Positions 1-5,156 are shown, counted from the first letter of the stretch. The stretch is 5,156 nucleotides of DNA from Thiobacillus sp. (GCA_018780025.1 JADMKH010000160.1:1-5156); one strand, 5' to 3'. Made by a program: numbers and translations. The notes: generated by a model from the letters alone, not told the origin.

Positions 1-2
1 TC

Positions 3-9
3 TTTTTTT
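3..9 (+). terminator. T-tract, possible tail of an upstream terminator
   Basis: Seven consecutive T residues stand at the very left edge of the window. They could be the U-tract of a rho-independent terminator whose stem lies before position 1. The stem is not visible, so this is inference from the T-run and from the fact that a new gene with its own ribosome binding site begins about 65 bases later. Confidence 0.25.
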
Positions 10-60
10 AGAGGTAAGTTACTTGGGTGGATTTTTCCACATAAACATAACTTGTTCATT

Positions 61-68
61 AAAGGGGG
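61..68 (+). promoter_or_regulatory. Ribosome binding site that sets the ComEA-like start
   Basis: The purine run AAAGGGGG lies four bases before the ATG at 73 (seven bases from its AAGG core). The reading frame is also open from a TTG at 52. That start would place this purine run inside the coding sequence and has no Shine-Dalgarno of its own, so the ATG at 73 is preferred. Confidence 0.7.
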
Positions 69-72
69 CGTG

Positions 73-345
73 ATGAAAAACTTGATTGGTAACATGCTGA
101 TATTGGCAGCGTTGGTTGCATTTCCGGCTTATTCTGCGGTTGATATCAATACCGCAACGCAGTCTGAGCTGGAGGCGGTGAAGGGCTTGGGTCCTGCCAA
201 AGCCAAGGCAATCATTACGTACCGCGAATCAAAGGGTGGGTTCAAGTCACTGGATGAGTTGGATAATGTGAAGGGTTTTGGGAAAGCCAGCATTGATAAG
301 CTCAAAGCCGATTTGGCCGTCGGATCCGTCAAACCCAAACCCTAG
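73..345 (+). CDS. Exported helix-hairpin-helix protein, ComEA-like
   Basis: This is a 90-residue protein. Residues 1-21 form a signal peptide: a short MKN head, a hydrophobic core (LILAALVAF) and a small-residue end (AYSA), with cleavage likely just before VDINTA. The mature part is a tandem helix-hairpin-helix domain. The first hairpin GLG is at residues 38-40 within LEAVKGLGPAKA, and the second hairpin GFG is at 68-70 within LDNVKGFGKA. The VDINTA opening and the two hairpins match the DNA-binding domain of ComEA, a periplasmic double-strand DNA receptor in natural transformation. The tail is basic (KPKP). Unlike ComEA of Gram-positive bacteria, it has no membrane-anchored linker; stand-alone short forms are usual in proteobacteria. 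A periplasmic DNA-binding role is inferred from the family. Such proteins also occur in bacteria not known to be competent, so competence should not be assumed. It appears to be transcribed alone. Confidence 0.88.
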   Translation: MKNLIGNMLILAALVAFPAYSAVDINTATQSELEAVKGLGPAKAKAIITYRESKGGFKSLDELDNVKGFGKASIDKLKADLAVGSVKPKP

Positions 346-369
346 TCACGGGATGCTTTAGCCGCAGAT

Positions 370-406
370 CGCATGCCCGGCAACAGTTCAGAATGCTGGG
401 CATGCG
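370..406 (+). terminator. Long inverted repeat, probable terminator
   Basis: Positions 370-382 pair with 394-406, giving a 13-bp stem with one G-U pair (arm CGCATGCCCGGCA) and an 11-base loop. It starts 25 bases after the ComEA-like stop codon. No T-run follows the stem directly; the nearest is six T residues at 424-429, after a weak 4-bp stem (409-412 with 421-424). It is therefore an imperfect intrinsic terminator, or an RNA 3'-end stabiliser. A protein-binding palindrome is also possible. Confidence 0.45.
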
Positions 407-509
407 CTACCAATCCTAAATGGTTTTTTCAATCGCACGACGCCCAGGCCTGAGCTGGATGCGACATTGTGTGATTAGCCAGAACAAGCTTTATTGAAGA
501 CACGCCCGG

Positions 510-515
510 TATAAT
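510..515 (+). promoter_or_regulatory. Probable -10 box for the ZIP transporter
   Basis: A perfect TATAAT hexamer lies 30 bases before the ATG of the ZIP gene and predicts a transcript start near 522, giving a leader of about 24 bases. The -35 region is poor. A TTGAAG at 494-499 is only 10 bases upstream, which is too close, and no good hexamer sits at the usual 16-18 bases. I see no metal-regulator operator with clear dyad symmetry around it. Confidence 0.55.
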
Positions 516-545
516 GCGCGTCTTTGCAGTTTTCCATCCCGTCTC

Positions 546-1325
546 ATGCCAACCCTCGCAATCATTTTGATCGCAACTGCTGCCGGTAGTTTGCTGAGTC
601 TGTTGCTTGCAGCGATTCTGGCTTTGTCTGCAAAACCGAATTGGGTGCCGGTTCTGGTCAGTTATGCCATCGGCGCCTTGCTTGGTGCGTCACTGCTTGA
701 AGTATTGCCAGAAGCGGTGGAAATGGGCGGGGATATCAATACGGTTGCACAATCTTTACTGGGTGGCATTCTGCTGTTTTTTCTCCTGGAGAAGCTGGTC
801 CTCTGGCGTCACTGTCATGACGAAGTGTGCGAGGCGCATGGTAGTCATGGTCACGGACATCACGACCATGGCCGCTCGGGAATGATGATCACGGTTGGAG
901 ACACCTTCCACAACTTTGTGGATGGCATCATCATTGCAGGCGCGTTTCTGGTCGATTTTCGTTTGGGTGTGGTGACAACATTGGCAATCATCGCTCACGA
1001 AATTCCGCAGGAAATCGGTGACTTTTTGATTTTGCTTCATTCAGGCTACACGCGCACCCAAGCTTTGCTGCTTAATTTCCTGACGGGTGTGGCGACGCTT
1101 ATTGGCGCTTTGGTTGGTTACTATGCCTTGTCGATGATGAGTGGTTTTATGCCGGTACTGTTAGGCGTGGCTGCTGCCAGCATGTTGTATGTGGCCTTGT
1201 CTGACTTGATTCCAGGCTTGCACAAGCGTGCTGAAATTCGCTCGACCTTGCAGCAGCTAGCGCTGATTGGATTGGGAATCGGGAGCGTCGGACTGGTGGG
1301 TTTCTTCATCGGGGACGGCCATTGA
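546..1325 (+). CDS. ZIP-family divalent metal transporter
   Basis: This 259-residue inner-membrane protein of the ZIP (SLC39-like) family moves Zn2+ or a similar divalent metal into the cytoplasm. Eight hydrophobic segments can be read, at about residues 4-28, 34-54, 68-88, 114-136, 142-166, 174-194, 203-224 and 236-256. The metal site residues are in TM4 (HNFVDG, H122, N123, D126) and TM5 (HEIPQEIGD, H151, E152, Q155, E156, D159). The TM5 motif resembles the HEXPHEXGD signature of the eukaryotic LIV-1 subfamily, with Gln in place of the second His. Between TM3 and TM4, residues 89-109 form a loop with eight His and two Cys residues (HGHGHHDHG), a likely cytoplasmic metal-sensing or metal-buffering segment. 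No Shine-Dalgarno precedes the ATG, but the N-terminus matches TM1 of the family. Metal specificity cannot be read from sequence; zinc is the default guess. The 3' end overlaps the opposing small membrane protein gene by 69 bases. Confidence 0.93.
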   Translation: MPTLAIILIATAAGSLLSLLLAAILALSAKPNWVPVLVSYAIGALLGASLLEVLPEAVEMGGDINTVAQSLLGGILLFFLLEKLVLWRHCHDEVCEAHGSHGHGHHDHGRSGMMITVGDTFHNFVDGIIIAGAFLVDFRLGVVTTLAIIAHEIPQEIGDFLILLHSGYTRTQALLLNFLTGVATLIGALVGYYALSMMSGFMPVLLGVAAASMLYVALSDLIPGLHKRAEIRSTLQQLALIGLGIGSVGLVGFFIGDGH

Positions 1326-1475
1326 GCGGCGTTTCGGCCTGCCGAATATAAACACGAACAATCCGAGTGGTATTACGCCCAGGAAAATCAGGATAGCTAT
1401 CGCCTTGCCGATAGTGCTGGCAGTGATTGCCATCATCAGAATTACGTAAGCCCAGCCAATTGCTACGATGTACAT
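1257..1475 (-). CDS. Small two-helix membrane protein, unknown function
   Basis: This is a 72-residue protein with two hydrophobic segments at about residues 3-19 (VAIGWAYVILMMAITA) and 23-45 (GKAIAILIFLGVIPLG), then a basic stop RPKRR at 46-50 and a hydrophilic, acidic tail of about 22 residues. By the positive-inside rule, both ends would be cytoplasmic, with a short hairpin across the inner membrane. The start is well supported: TAAGGAG on the minus strand lies eight bases before the ATG. The MYIVAIGWAY opening and the FIFGRPKRR junction resemble a short conserved betaproteobacterial family that I recall only as hypothetical; this is from memory, not a search. The last 22 codons and the stop run antisense to the end of the ZIP gene, and the variable tail falls in that overlap. 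It is divergent from rimO with a 15-base gap. No function can be assigned. Confidence 0.75.
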   Translation of the reverse strand: MYIVAIGWAYVILMMAITASTIGKAIAILIFLGVIPLGLFVFIFGRPKRRSMAVPDEETHQSDAPDSQSNQR

Positions 1476-1483
1476 TTAATCTG

Positions 1484-1490
1484 CTCCTTA
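1484..1490 (-). promoter_or_regulatory. Ribosome binding site of the small membrane protein
   Basis: Read on the minus strand this is TAAGGAG, a near-perfect Shine-Dalgarno, eight bases before the ATG at 1475-1473. It is the main reason for accepting the short minus-strand frame as a real gene. It directly abuts the GTG start of rimO on the other strand. Confidence 0.75.
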
Positions 1491-2831
1491 GTGAACGCCA
1501 TGGTAACCAAAGCTCTCTCCTCTCGTACGCCCACCGTGGGTTTTGTTTCACTCGGCTGCCCGAAAGCAACGGTTGATTCTGAACGCATCCTGACCCAGCT
1601 GCGCGCGGAAGGCTACAACATCGTAGGCACCTACAACGATGCTGATGTGGTTGTGGTCAATACATGTGGCTTCATTGATGCTGCGGTGGAGGAATCTCTC
1701 GACGCGATTGGTGAGGCGTTGGCTGAAAACGGCAAGGTTATCGTCACTGGCTGTCTCGGCGCCAAGGGTGACGTGATACGCGCGGCCCATCCCAAGGTGC
1801 TGGCGGTGTCAGGACCGCATGCGCTGGATGAAGTGATGCAGGCAGTGCACACCGCATTGCCGAAACCGCATGATCCGTTTGAGGATTTGATTCCTCCGGG
1901 GGGCATCAAGCTCACGCCGCGTCACTATGCCTATCTCAAAATATCCGAAGGCTGCAATCATCGGTGCACCTTTTGCATCATTCCATCCATGCGCGGCGCT
2001 CTGGTCAGCCGGCCGATTGGTGACGTTATGCACGAGGCAGAGGCCTTGGTGAGTGCCGGGGTAAAAGAGCTGCTGGTGGTATCGCAGGACACCAGTGCCT
2101 ATGGCGTTGATGTGAAGTATCGCCCCGGTTTCTGGAATGGCCGCCCGTTGAAAACGCGCATGACCGAGCTTGCCGGTGCGCTGGGCGAACTCGGCGTATG
2201 GGTTCGGCTGCATTATGTGTATCCGTATCCTAGCGTGAACGATGTCATTCCGCTGATGGCCGATGGCATCATTCTGCCCTACCTTGATATCCCGTTTCAG
2301 CACGCCAGCCCGCGCATTCTGAAATTGATGAAACGACCCGGTTCGGTTGAGAAGACCCTGGAGCGTATTCAGTCCTGGCGAGCGGGCGTTCCAGACCTCA
2401 CTTTGCGTTCAACGTTTATCGTGGGTTTTCCAGGTGAAACCGAGGCGGAGTTTGATGAGTTGCTGGCGTTTCTTCAGGAAGCTCAACTCGATCGGGTGGG
2501 GTGTTTCAAATACTCGCCGGTTGAGGGCGCGGTAGCAAATGCATTGCCCGATGCGGTTCCCGAGGCATTAAAAGAAGAACGCCTGGCACGCTTTATGGAA
2601 GTTCAGGCGGCGGTATCTGCAGCCAGGCTTCACGCCAAGATTGGACGCGAGATTGAGGTTATCGTCGACGAAGCGAACGAGGAAGGCACGCTTGCGCGCA
2701 GCCATGCCGATGCACCGGAAATCGATGGCGTGGTTTATCTTGACGGCGTGTTCGATCTGGCGCCGGGTACGTGTCTCAAGGTGCGTGTCGAGGATGCCGA
2801 CGAACACGATTTGTGGGCGACGCCTGTTTAA
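1491..2831 (+). CDS. rimO: Ribosomal protein S12 methylthiotransferase RimO
   Basis: RimO is a cytoplasmic radical-SAM enzyme that adds a methylthio group to a conserved aspartate of ribosomal protein S12 (Asp89 in E. coli), using two 4Fe-4S clusters. Three regions are visible in 446 residues. The N-terminal UPF0004 domain carries the auxiliary-cluster cysteines C23 (SLGCPK), C59 (NTCGFI) and C88 (VTGCLGAK). The radical-SAM core starts at C155-C159-C162 (CNHRCTFCIIPSMRG). A C-terminal TRAM domain covers about 384-445. The segment ARSHADAPEIDGVVYL (402-417) favours RimO over the related tRNA enzyme MiaB. Length is normal for the family (E. coli about 441). The frame opens at GTG 1491; ATG 1500 (MVTKALSS) is an equal alternative, and neither has a clear Shine-Dalgarno. 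The conserved part begins at about residue 14, so either start gives a full enzyme. It is transcribed alone, convergent with the next gene across 31 bases. Confidence 0.97.
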   Translation: MNAMVTKALSSRTPTVGFVSLGCPKATVDSERILTQLRAEGYNIVGTYNDADVVVVNTCGFIDAAVEESLDAIGEALAENGKVIVTGCLGAKGDVIRAAHPKVLAVSGPHALDEVMQAVHTALPKPHDPFEDLIPPGGIKLTPRHYAYLKISEGCNHRCTFCIIPSMRGALVSRPIGDVMHEAEALVSAGVKELLVVSQDTSAYGVDVKYRPGFWNGRPLKTRMTELAGALGELGVWVRLHYVYPYPSVNDVIPLMADGIILPYLDIPFQHASPRILKLMKRPGSVEKTLERIQSWRAGVPDLTLRSTFIVGFPGETEAEFDELLAFLQEAQLDRVGCFKYSPVEGAVANALPDAVPEALKEERLARFMEVQAAVSAARLHAKIGREIEVIVDEANEEGTLARSHADAPEIDGVVYLDGVFDLAPGTCLKVRVEDADEHDLWATPV

Positions 2832-2862
2832 CGTGGCGCAGTGCTGGTTGCAGTTGGCTAAC

Positions 2863-3861
2863 TCATCCCACGAATGCAAGCAGTTTTCTCGAACGCCGCC
2901 AGATTTTCCAGATGTCCGTCTGCCTGAAGTAAAGGGATTTGCCGTTGACCGGGTCGGACAGGTGCAAGCCTTGTGAGTCGATCGTTCGAAGTACGCTGAG
3001 CAGCGGTGCAAACCAGTCCTGCTCCATTGCACGGAGTGCTTCACGCCAGGCGTAGGCATCGCCGCATAAGCCGGCAGGCGTCAACGCATCCAGCTGGATC
3101 ACACTCTCTTTTTGAACCAGGGACTTTTCCAGTTTTGCGGGCGTGGGATGCAATTGCGCGCTGCAATATTTGCCCAAGGCACAGGCTTCGAAGTCATTTG
3201 CATACAGAGTCAATGCAGGTTGAATGGGGTCCGGCTTGATTCCCCCTCCCCAAATCCACACAGAATTGACCGGCAGTTCGCCGCGCAGTTCGCGTGCCTG
3301 GTTGACCGGATGCGCAAACAGCAACATCTGTAATTCATTGAGTAAAGCCCGGTAGTGTTGAGCCGCTTCGCCTTGCGGCTGGACCGGCTCGATATCGCGC
3401 CCGGTTGCGACTGACAAGGGCGTGGTCGTGAGCCGGGGCGGATGCGCCAGCTGCAGGTACCAGCGCTGCGGGCGTAGCGGAATTGGGTTCAGAGTGTCGC
3501 CAAAATGCTGAGCGATCGAGGCCGACAATTCATCCGCTTCGTGCTGCGACAAATTGAGCGCGCTGCTGTCTGCCAGCACAATACGGTCACGCATCACGCG
3601 CAGATGCACCGGGTCGGCGCGCAGCCAATAGGTGCCACCGGCCTGCTGGCCATCCGCTTCCAGCGTGATGGGGGCAAGCGGCCAGTCTTGCTGACGGGCA
3701 ATGCCTAGCGATTGGCATAGTGCCGCTTCGGTGCCCTCAGCCGGGCAGGGCTGGAGGCTGCCGCGTCCCAACAATGTTTCCAGTGCGGGCAAACGTAAGT
3801 TTTGCGTGGCCGCTTCGAGCAGACGTGCGGGTGGAAACAAATGAGGGATGAGAAGCAGCAT
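2863..3861 (-). CDS. RpfE-like conserved protein of unknown function
   Basis: This is a 332-residue cytoplasmic protein without a signal peptide or membrane segments. It resembles the betaproteobacterial and xanthomonad family labelled 'RpfE-type regulatory protein' or, in automatic annotation, 'phosphoglycerate mutase'. Recognisable blocks are MLLLIPHLFPP at the start, YWLRADPVHLRVMRDR (78-93), GRDIEPVQPQGE (154-165), and the most telling stretch ELPVNSVWIWGGG (195-207). I see none of the metal-binding or catalytic serine motifs of true cofactor-independent phosphoglycerate mutase, so the enzyme name should not be transferred. The frame stays open upstream to an ATG at 4032, but those extra 57 residues look random and run into the lolC promoter region. 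The ATG at 3861, where the family-like sequence starts, is preferred. That start has no Shine-Dalgarno. The gene is divergent from lolC and convergent with rimO. Family assignment rests on memory of the motifs. Confidence 0.85.
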   Translation of the reverse strand: MLLLIPHLFPPARLLEAATQNLRLPALETLLGRGSLQPCPAEGTEAALCQSLGIARQQDWPLAPITLEADGQQAGGTYWLRADPVHLRVMRDRIVLADSSALNLSQHEADELSASIAQHFGDTLNPIPLRPQRWYLQLAHPPRLTTTPLSVATGRDIEPVQPQGEAAQHYRALLNELQMLLFAHPVNQARELRGELPVNSVWIWGGGIKPDPIQPALTLYANDFEACALGKYCSAQLHPTPAKLEKSLVQKESVIQLDALTPAGLCGDAYAWREALRAMEQDWFAPLLSVLRTIDSQGLHLSDPVNGKSLYFRQTDIWKIWRRSRKLLAFVG

Positions 3862-3867
3862 GGGTCG

Positions 3868-3873
3868 AGTGTA
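3868..3873 (-). promoter_or_regulatory. Candidate -10 box for the RpfE-like gene
   Basis: On the minus strand this reads TACACT, four of six matches to TATAAT. It ends six bases before the ATG, so transcription would begin at or near the A of the start codon. This fits the absence of a Shine-Dalgarno and suggests a leaderless message. The -35 position (about 3891-3896, GTCATT) is a poor match. A more distant promoter is possible. Confidence 0.3.
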
Positions 3874-4016
3874 ACAAGCCGATTCGCTGGAATGACGGGC
3901 ATGCGCCAGGCTTTTCATGAAATCATTGTTCTCTCCAAGGCCAAGGCGGGGAATTGATGCGTTTGAACGACGGTGCGCAGCGTGGTGCTGCATTTGCTGG
4001 GGGAGTAGGGCCGCTG

Positions 4017-4025
4017 TGGCATACT
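4017..4025 (+). promoter_or_regulatory. Candidate extended -10 promoter for lolC
   Basis: TGGCATACT fits an extended -10 element (TGn followed by CATACT, four of six matches to TATAAT). It predicts transcription from about 4032 and a leader near 21 bases. A TTGCTG at 3994-3999 is 20 bases upstream, too far to serve as a standard -35, which is consistent with dependence on the TG extension. It lies in the 191-base divergent region, where no other gene is seen. Confidence 0.4.
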
Positions 4026-4052
4026 CGCGCAATTCTTTAAGCGAGTTCTGTC

Positions 4053-5156
4053 TTGTTGCCCTTTGAACTTCAGATCGGCCTGCGCTACACCCACGCCAAG
4101 CGCAGCAACCATTTCATTTCCTTCATCTCCATTGTATCCATGGCCGGCATCGCGCTGGGCGTGATGGCACTGATCGTGGTGTTGAGCGTGATGAATGGCT
4201 TTCAGGAAGAGTTGCGCACCCGGATTCTCGGCGTGGCTGCGCACCTGGAGATCAGCGGGCCGGCGGACCGTCTGACCGACTGGCGCGATGTGCTGGCGCA
4301 GGCGAAACAGAACAAAAGCGTGATGTCGGGTGCGCCTTATGTCAATTCGCAGGGCATGCTCGCCAATGGTGACTCGGTTCGCGGCGCGGTCATACGCGGC
4401 GTGGAGCCGGAACTTGAAAACCAAGTGGCCGATTTTGCGCAGCACATGAAATCGGGCAAGCTGTCCGATCTCAGGTCCGGTGAGTTCGGCATCATTCTGG
4501 GCGGAGAGCTGGCGCGCGTGCTGAACGTCTTCCCCGGCGACAAGGTGGTGTTGCTGAGCCCGCAAGGCAACATTACGCCGGCGGGGGTGATGCCGCGCGT
4601 CAAGCAGTTTACCGTCACCGGCATCTTCGAAGCCGGTATGTTCGAATACGATTCCGGCCTCGCCCTGATCAATCTGCGGGACGCACAAAAGTTGCTGCGT
4701 CTGGGCGATGACGTGTCGGGCGTGCGTTTGAAGCTCGACGAGCTCTTCCGTGCGCCGTTTGTGACGCGCGAATTAACGCAAAGTCTCAACGGCCAGTTCT
4801 ACATCACCGACTGGACGCAAAGCCACGCCAACTTTTTTCGCGCGGTGGCGATTGAAAAACGCATGATGTTTTTGATCCTGCTGCTGATCGTTGCGGTGGC
4901 GGCATTCAATATTGTTTCGACGCTGGTGATGGCCGTCACCGACAAACAATCCGACATCGCCATCTTGCGCACGCTTGGCGCCAGGCCGGGTTCGATCATG
5001 GCCATCTTCATGGTGCAGGGCGCATTCATCGGGGTGTTTGGCACCTTGCTGGGGGTGACAAGCGGGGTATTGCTTGCGTTCAACCTCGAAACGGTTGTGC
5101 CGGTTATCGAGCGTATGGCCGGCATGGATCTGTTCCCCGCCGACGTGTACTACATC
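4053..5156 (+). CDS. lolC: Lipoprotein-releasing ABC permease LolC/LolE, 3' truncated
   Basis: This is an inner-membrane subunit of the LolCDE ABC transporter, which extracts outer-membrane lipoproteins from the inner membrane and passes them to the chaperone LolA. The frame is open for 368 codons to the window edge, with about 45-50 residues missing relative to the usual 410-415. The opening PFELQIGLRYTHAKR is characteristic. TM1 is at about 22-48, with the family stretch VVLSVMNGFQEELR. A large periplasmic domain covers 49-269, including the LolA-binding hook region at about 169-186 (PQGNITPAGVMPR). TM2 is at 270-294, followed by the cytoplasmic coupling helix TDKQSDIAILRTLGA (296-310) that contacts the ATPase LolD, and TM3 at 316-342. 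No ATG exists at the start: two adjacent TTG codons (4053 and 4056) follow an in-frame stop at 4038-4040, with only a weak AAGCGAG upstream. LolC cannot be told from LolE or the single-permease LolF form without the full set of genes. lolD is expected just downstream but is outside the window. Confidence 0.94.
   Translation, partial: MLPFELQIGLRYTHAKRSNHFISFISIVSMAGIALGVMALIVVLSVMNGFQEELRTRILGVAAHLEISGPADRLTDWRDVLAQAKQNKSVMSGAPYVNSQGMLANGDSVRGAVIRGVEPELENQVADFAQHMKSGKLSDLRSGEFGIILGGELARVLNVFPGDKVVLLSPQGNITPAGVMPRVKQFTVTGIFEAGMFEYDSGLALINLRDAQKLLRLGDDVSGVRLKLDELFRAPFVTRELTQSLNGQFYITDWTQSHANFFRAVAIEKRMMFLILLLIVAVAAFNIVSTLVMAVTDKQSDIAILRTLGARPGSIMAIFMVQGAFIGVFGTLLGVTSGVLLAFNLETVVPVIERMAGMDLFPADVYYI

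Noticed and set aside
52..72. TTG at 52 as the start of the ComEA-like protein
   Set aside because: It would add seven residues before the signal peptide and bury the Shine-Dalgarno (61-68) in the coding sequence; ATG 73 gives a standard signal peptide.
1333..1346. Short inverted repeat after the ZIP stop codon as a terminator
   Set aside because: TTCGG and CCGAA make only a 5-bp stem with a four-base loop and no T-run follows; it also lies inside the small membrane protein's coding sequence.
1809..2303. Minus-strand reading frame of 164 codons inside rimO
   Set aside because: It is antisense to the radical-SAM core of RimO, without a ribosome binding site or family features; a shadow of the conserved frame.
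2832..2862. Bidirectional terminator between rimO and the RpfE-like gene
   Set aside because: I looked for a hairpin with flanking A and T runs in these 31 bases and found none.
2568..3059. Minus-strand reading frame spanning the rimO end and the RpfE-like gene end
   Set aside because: It is out of frame with both well-supported genes, and its composition looks random.
3977..3991. GCAGC/GCTGC inverted repeat in the lolC upstream region as an operator
   Set aside because: A 5-bp stem with a five-base loop in GC-rich DNA is expected by chance, and it is not positioned on either candidate promoter.
3862..4032. Extended N-terminus of the RpfE-like protein starting at 4032 or 3918
   Set aside because: The added residues have no family resemblance or sensible composition, and the extension covers the lolC promoter region. 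The family-like MLLLIPHLFPP begins at 3861.
3915..4688. Long minus-strand reading frame of 257 codons
   Set aside because: It is antisense to the clear LolC/E coding frame, has a histidine/arginine-rich composition typical of a shadow frame, and no recognisable domain.
1..5156. A novel multi-gene system such as a defence island, secondary-metabolite cluster or mobile element
   Set aside because: The genes are housekeeping or conserved singletons on alternating strands. There are no transposase, integrase, toxin, nuclease or repeat signatures.

Overview
The window looks like ordinary chromosomal DNA from a betaproteobacterium, possibly of the Nitrosomonadales or Gallionellaceae type. The evidence is protein-level resemblance: a RimO, a LolC/E permease, an RpfE-type orphan protein and a small two-helix membrane protein that I recall from betaproteobacteria. 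GC content is moderate, apparently lower at the left end, but I have not computed it. I see no insertion sequence, phage gene, CRISPR array, tRNA or rRNA.

Layout, left to right. Positions 1-72 hold a T-tract that could be the tail of an upstream terminator, then a short leader with a strong ribosome binding site. Next is a small exported helix-hairpin-helix protein of the ComEA type (73-345, +). A 200-base gap (346-545) carries a long inverted repeat, probably a terminator, and a perfect TATAAT box. This box precedes a ZIP-family metal transporter (546-1325, +) with a histidine-rich cytoplasmic loop. A 72-residue two-helix membrane protein (1257-1475, -) converges on the transporter and overlaps its 3' end by 69 bases. 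Only 15 bases separate its start from that of the divergent rimO (1491-2831, +). An RpfE-like protein of unknown function (2863-3861, -) converges on rimO. A 191-base divergent region (3862-4052) with candidate promoters in both directions separates it from lolC/E (4053 to the window edge, +), which is cut off by the end of the window.

The genes do not form one pathway. They cover DNA binding or uptake (ComEA-like), divalent metal transport (ZIP), ribosomal protein S12 modification (RimO) and lipoprotein release to the outer membrane (LolC/E), plus two conserved proteins without known function. Strand changes between neighbours suggest at least five transcription units, most of them single genes. 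I did not find a new multi-gene system. The items most worth a second look are the two orphan proteins, the overlapping and tightly divergent gene arrangement around 1257-1500, and the non-standard starts (a possibly leaderless RpfE-like gene, and TTG starts for lolC).
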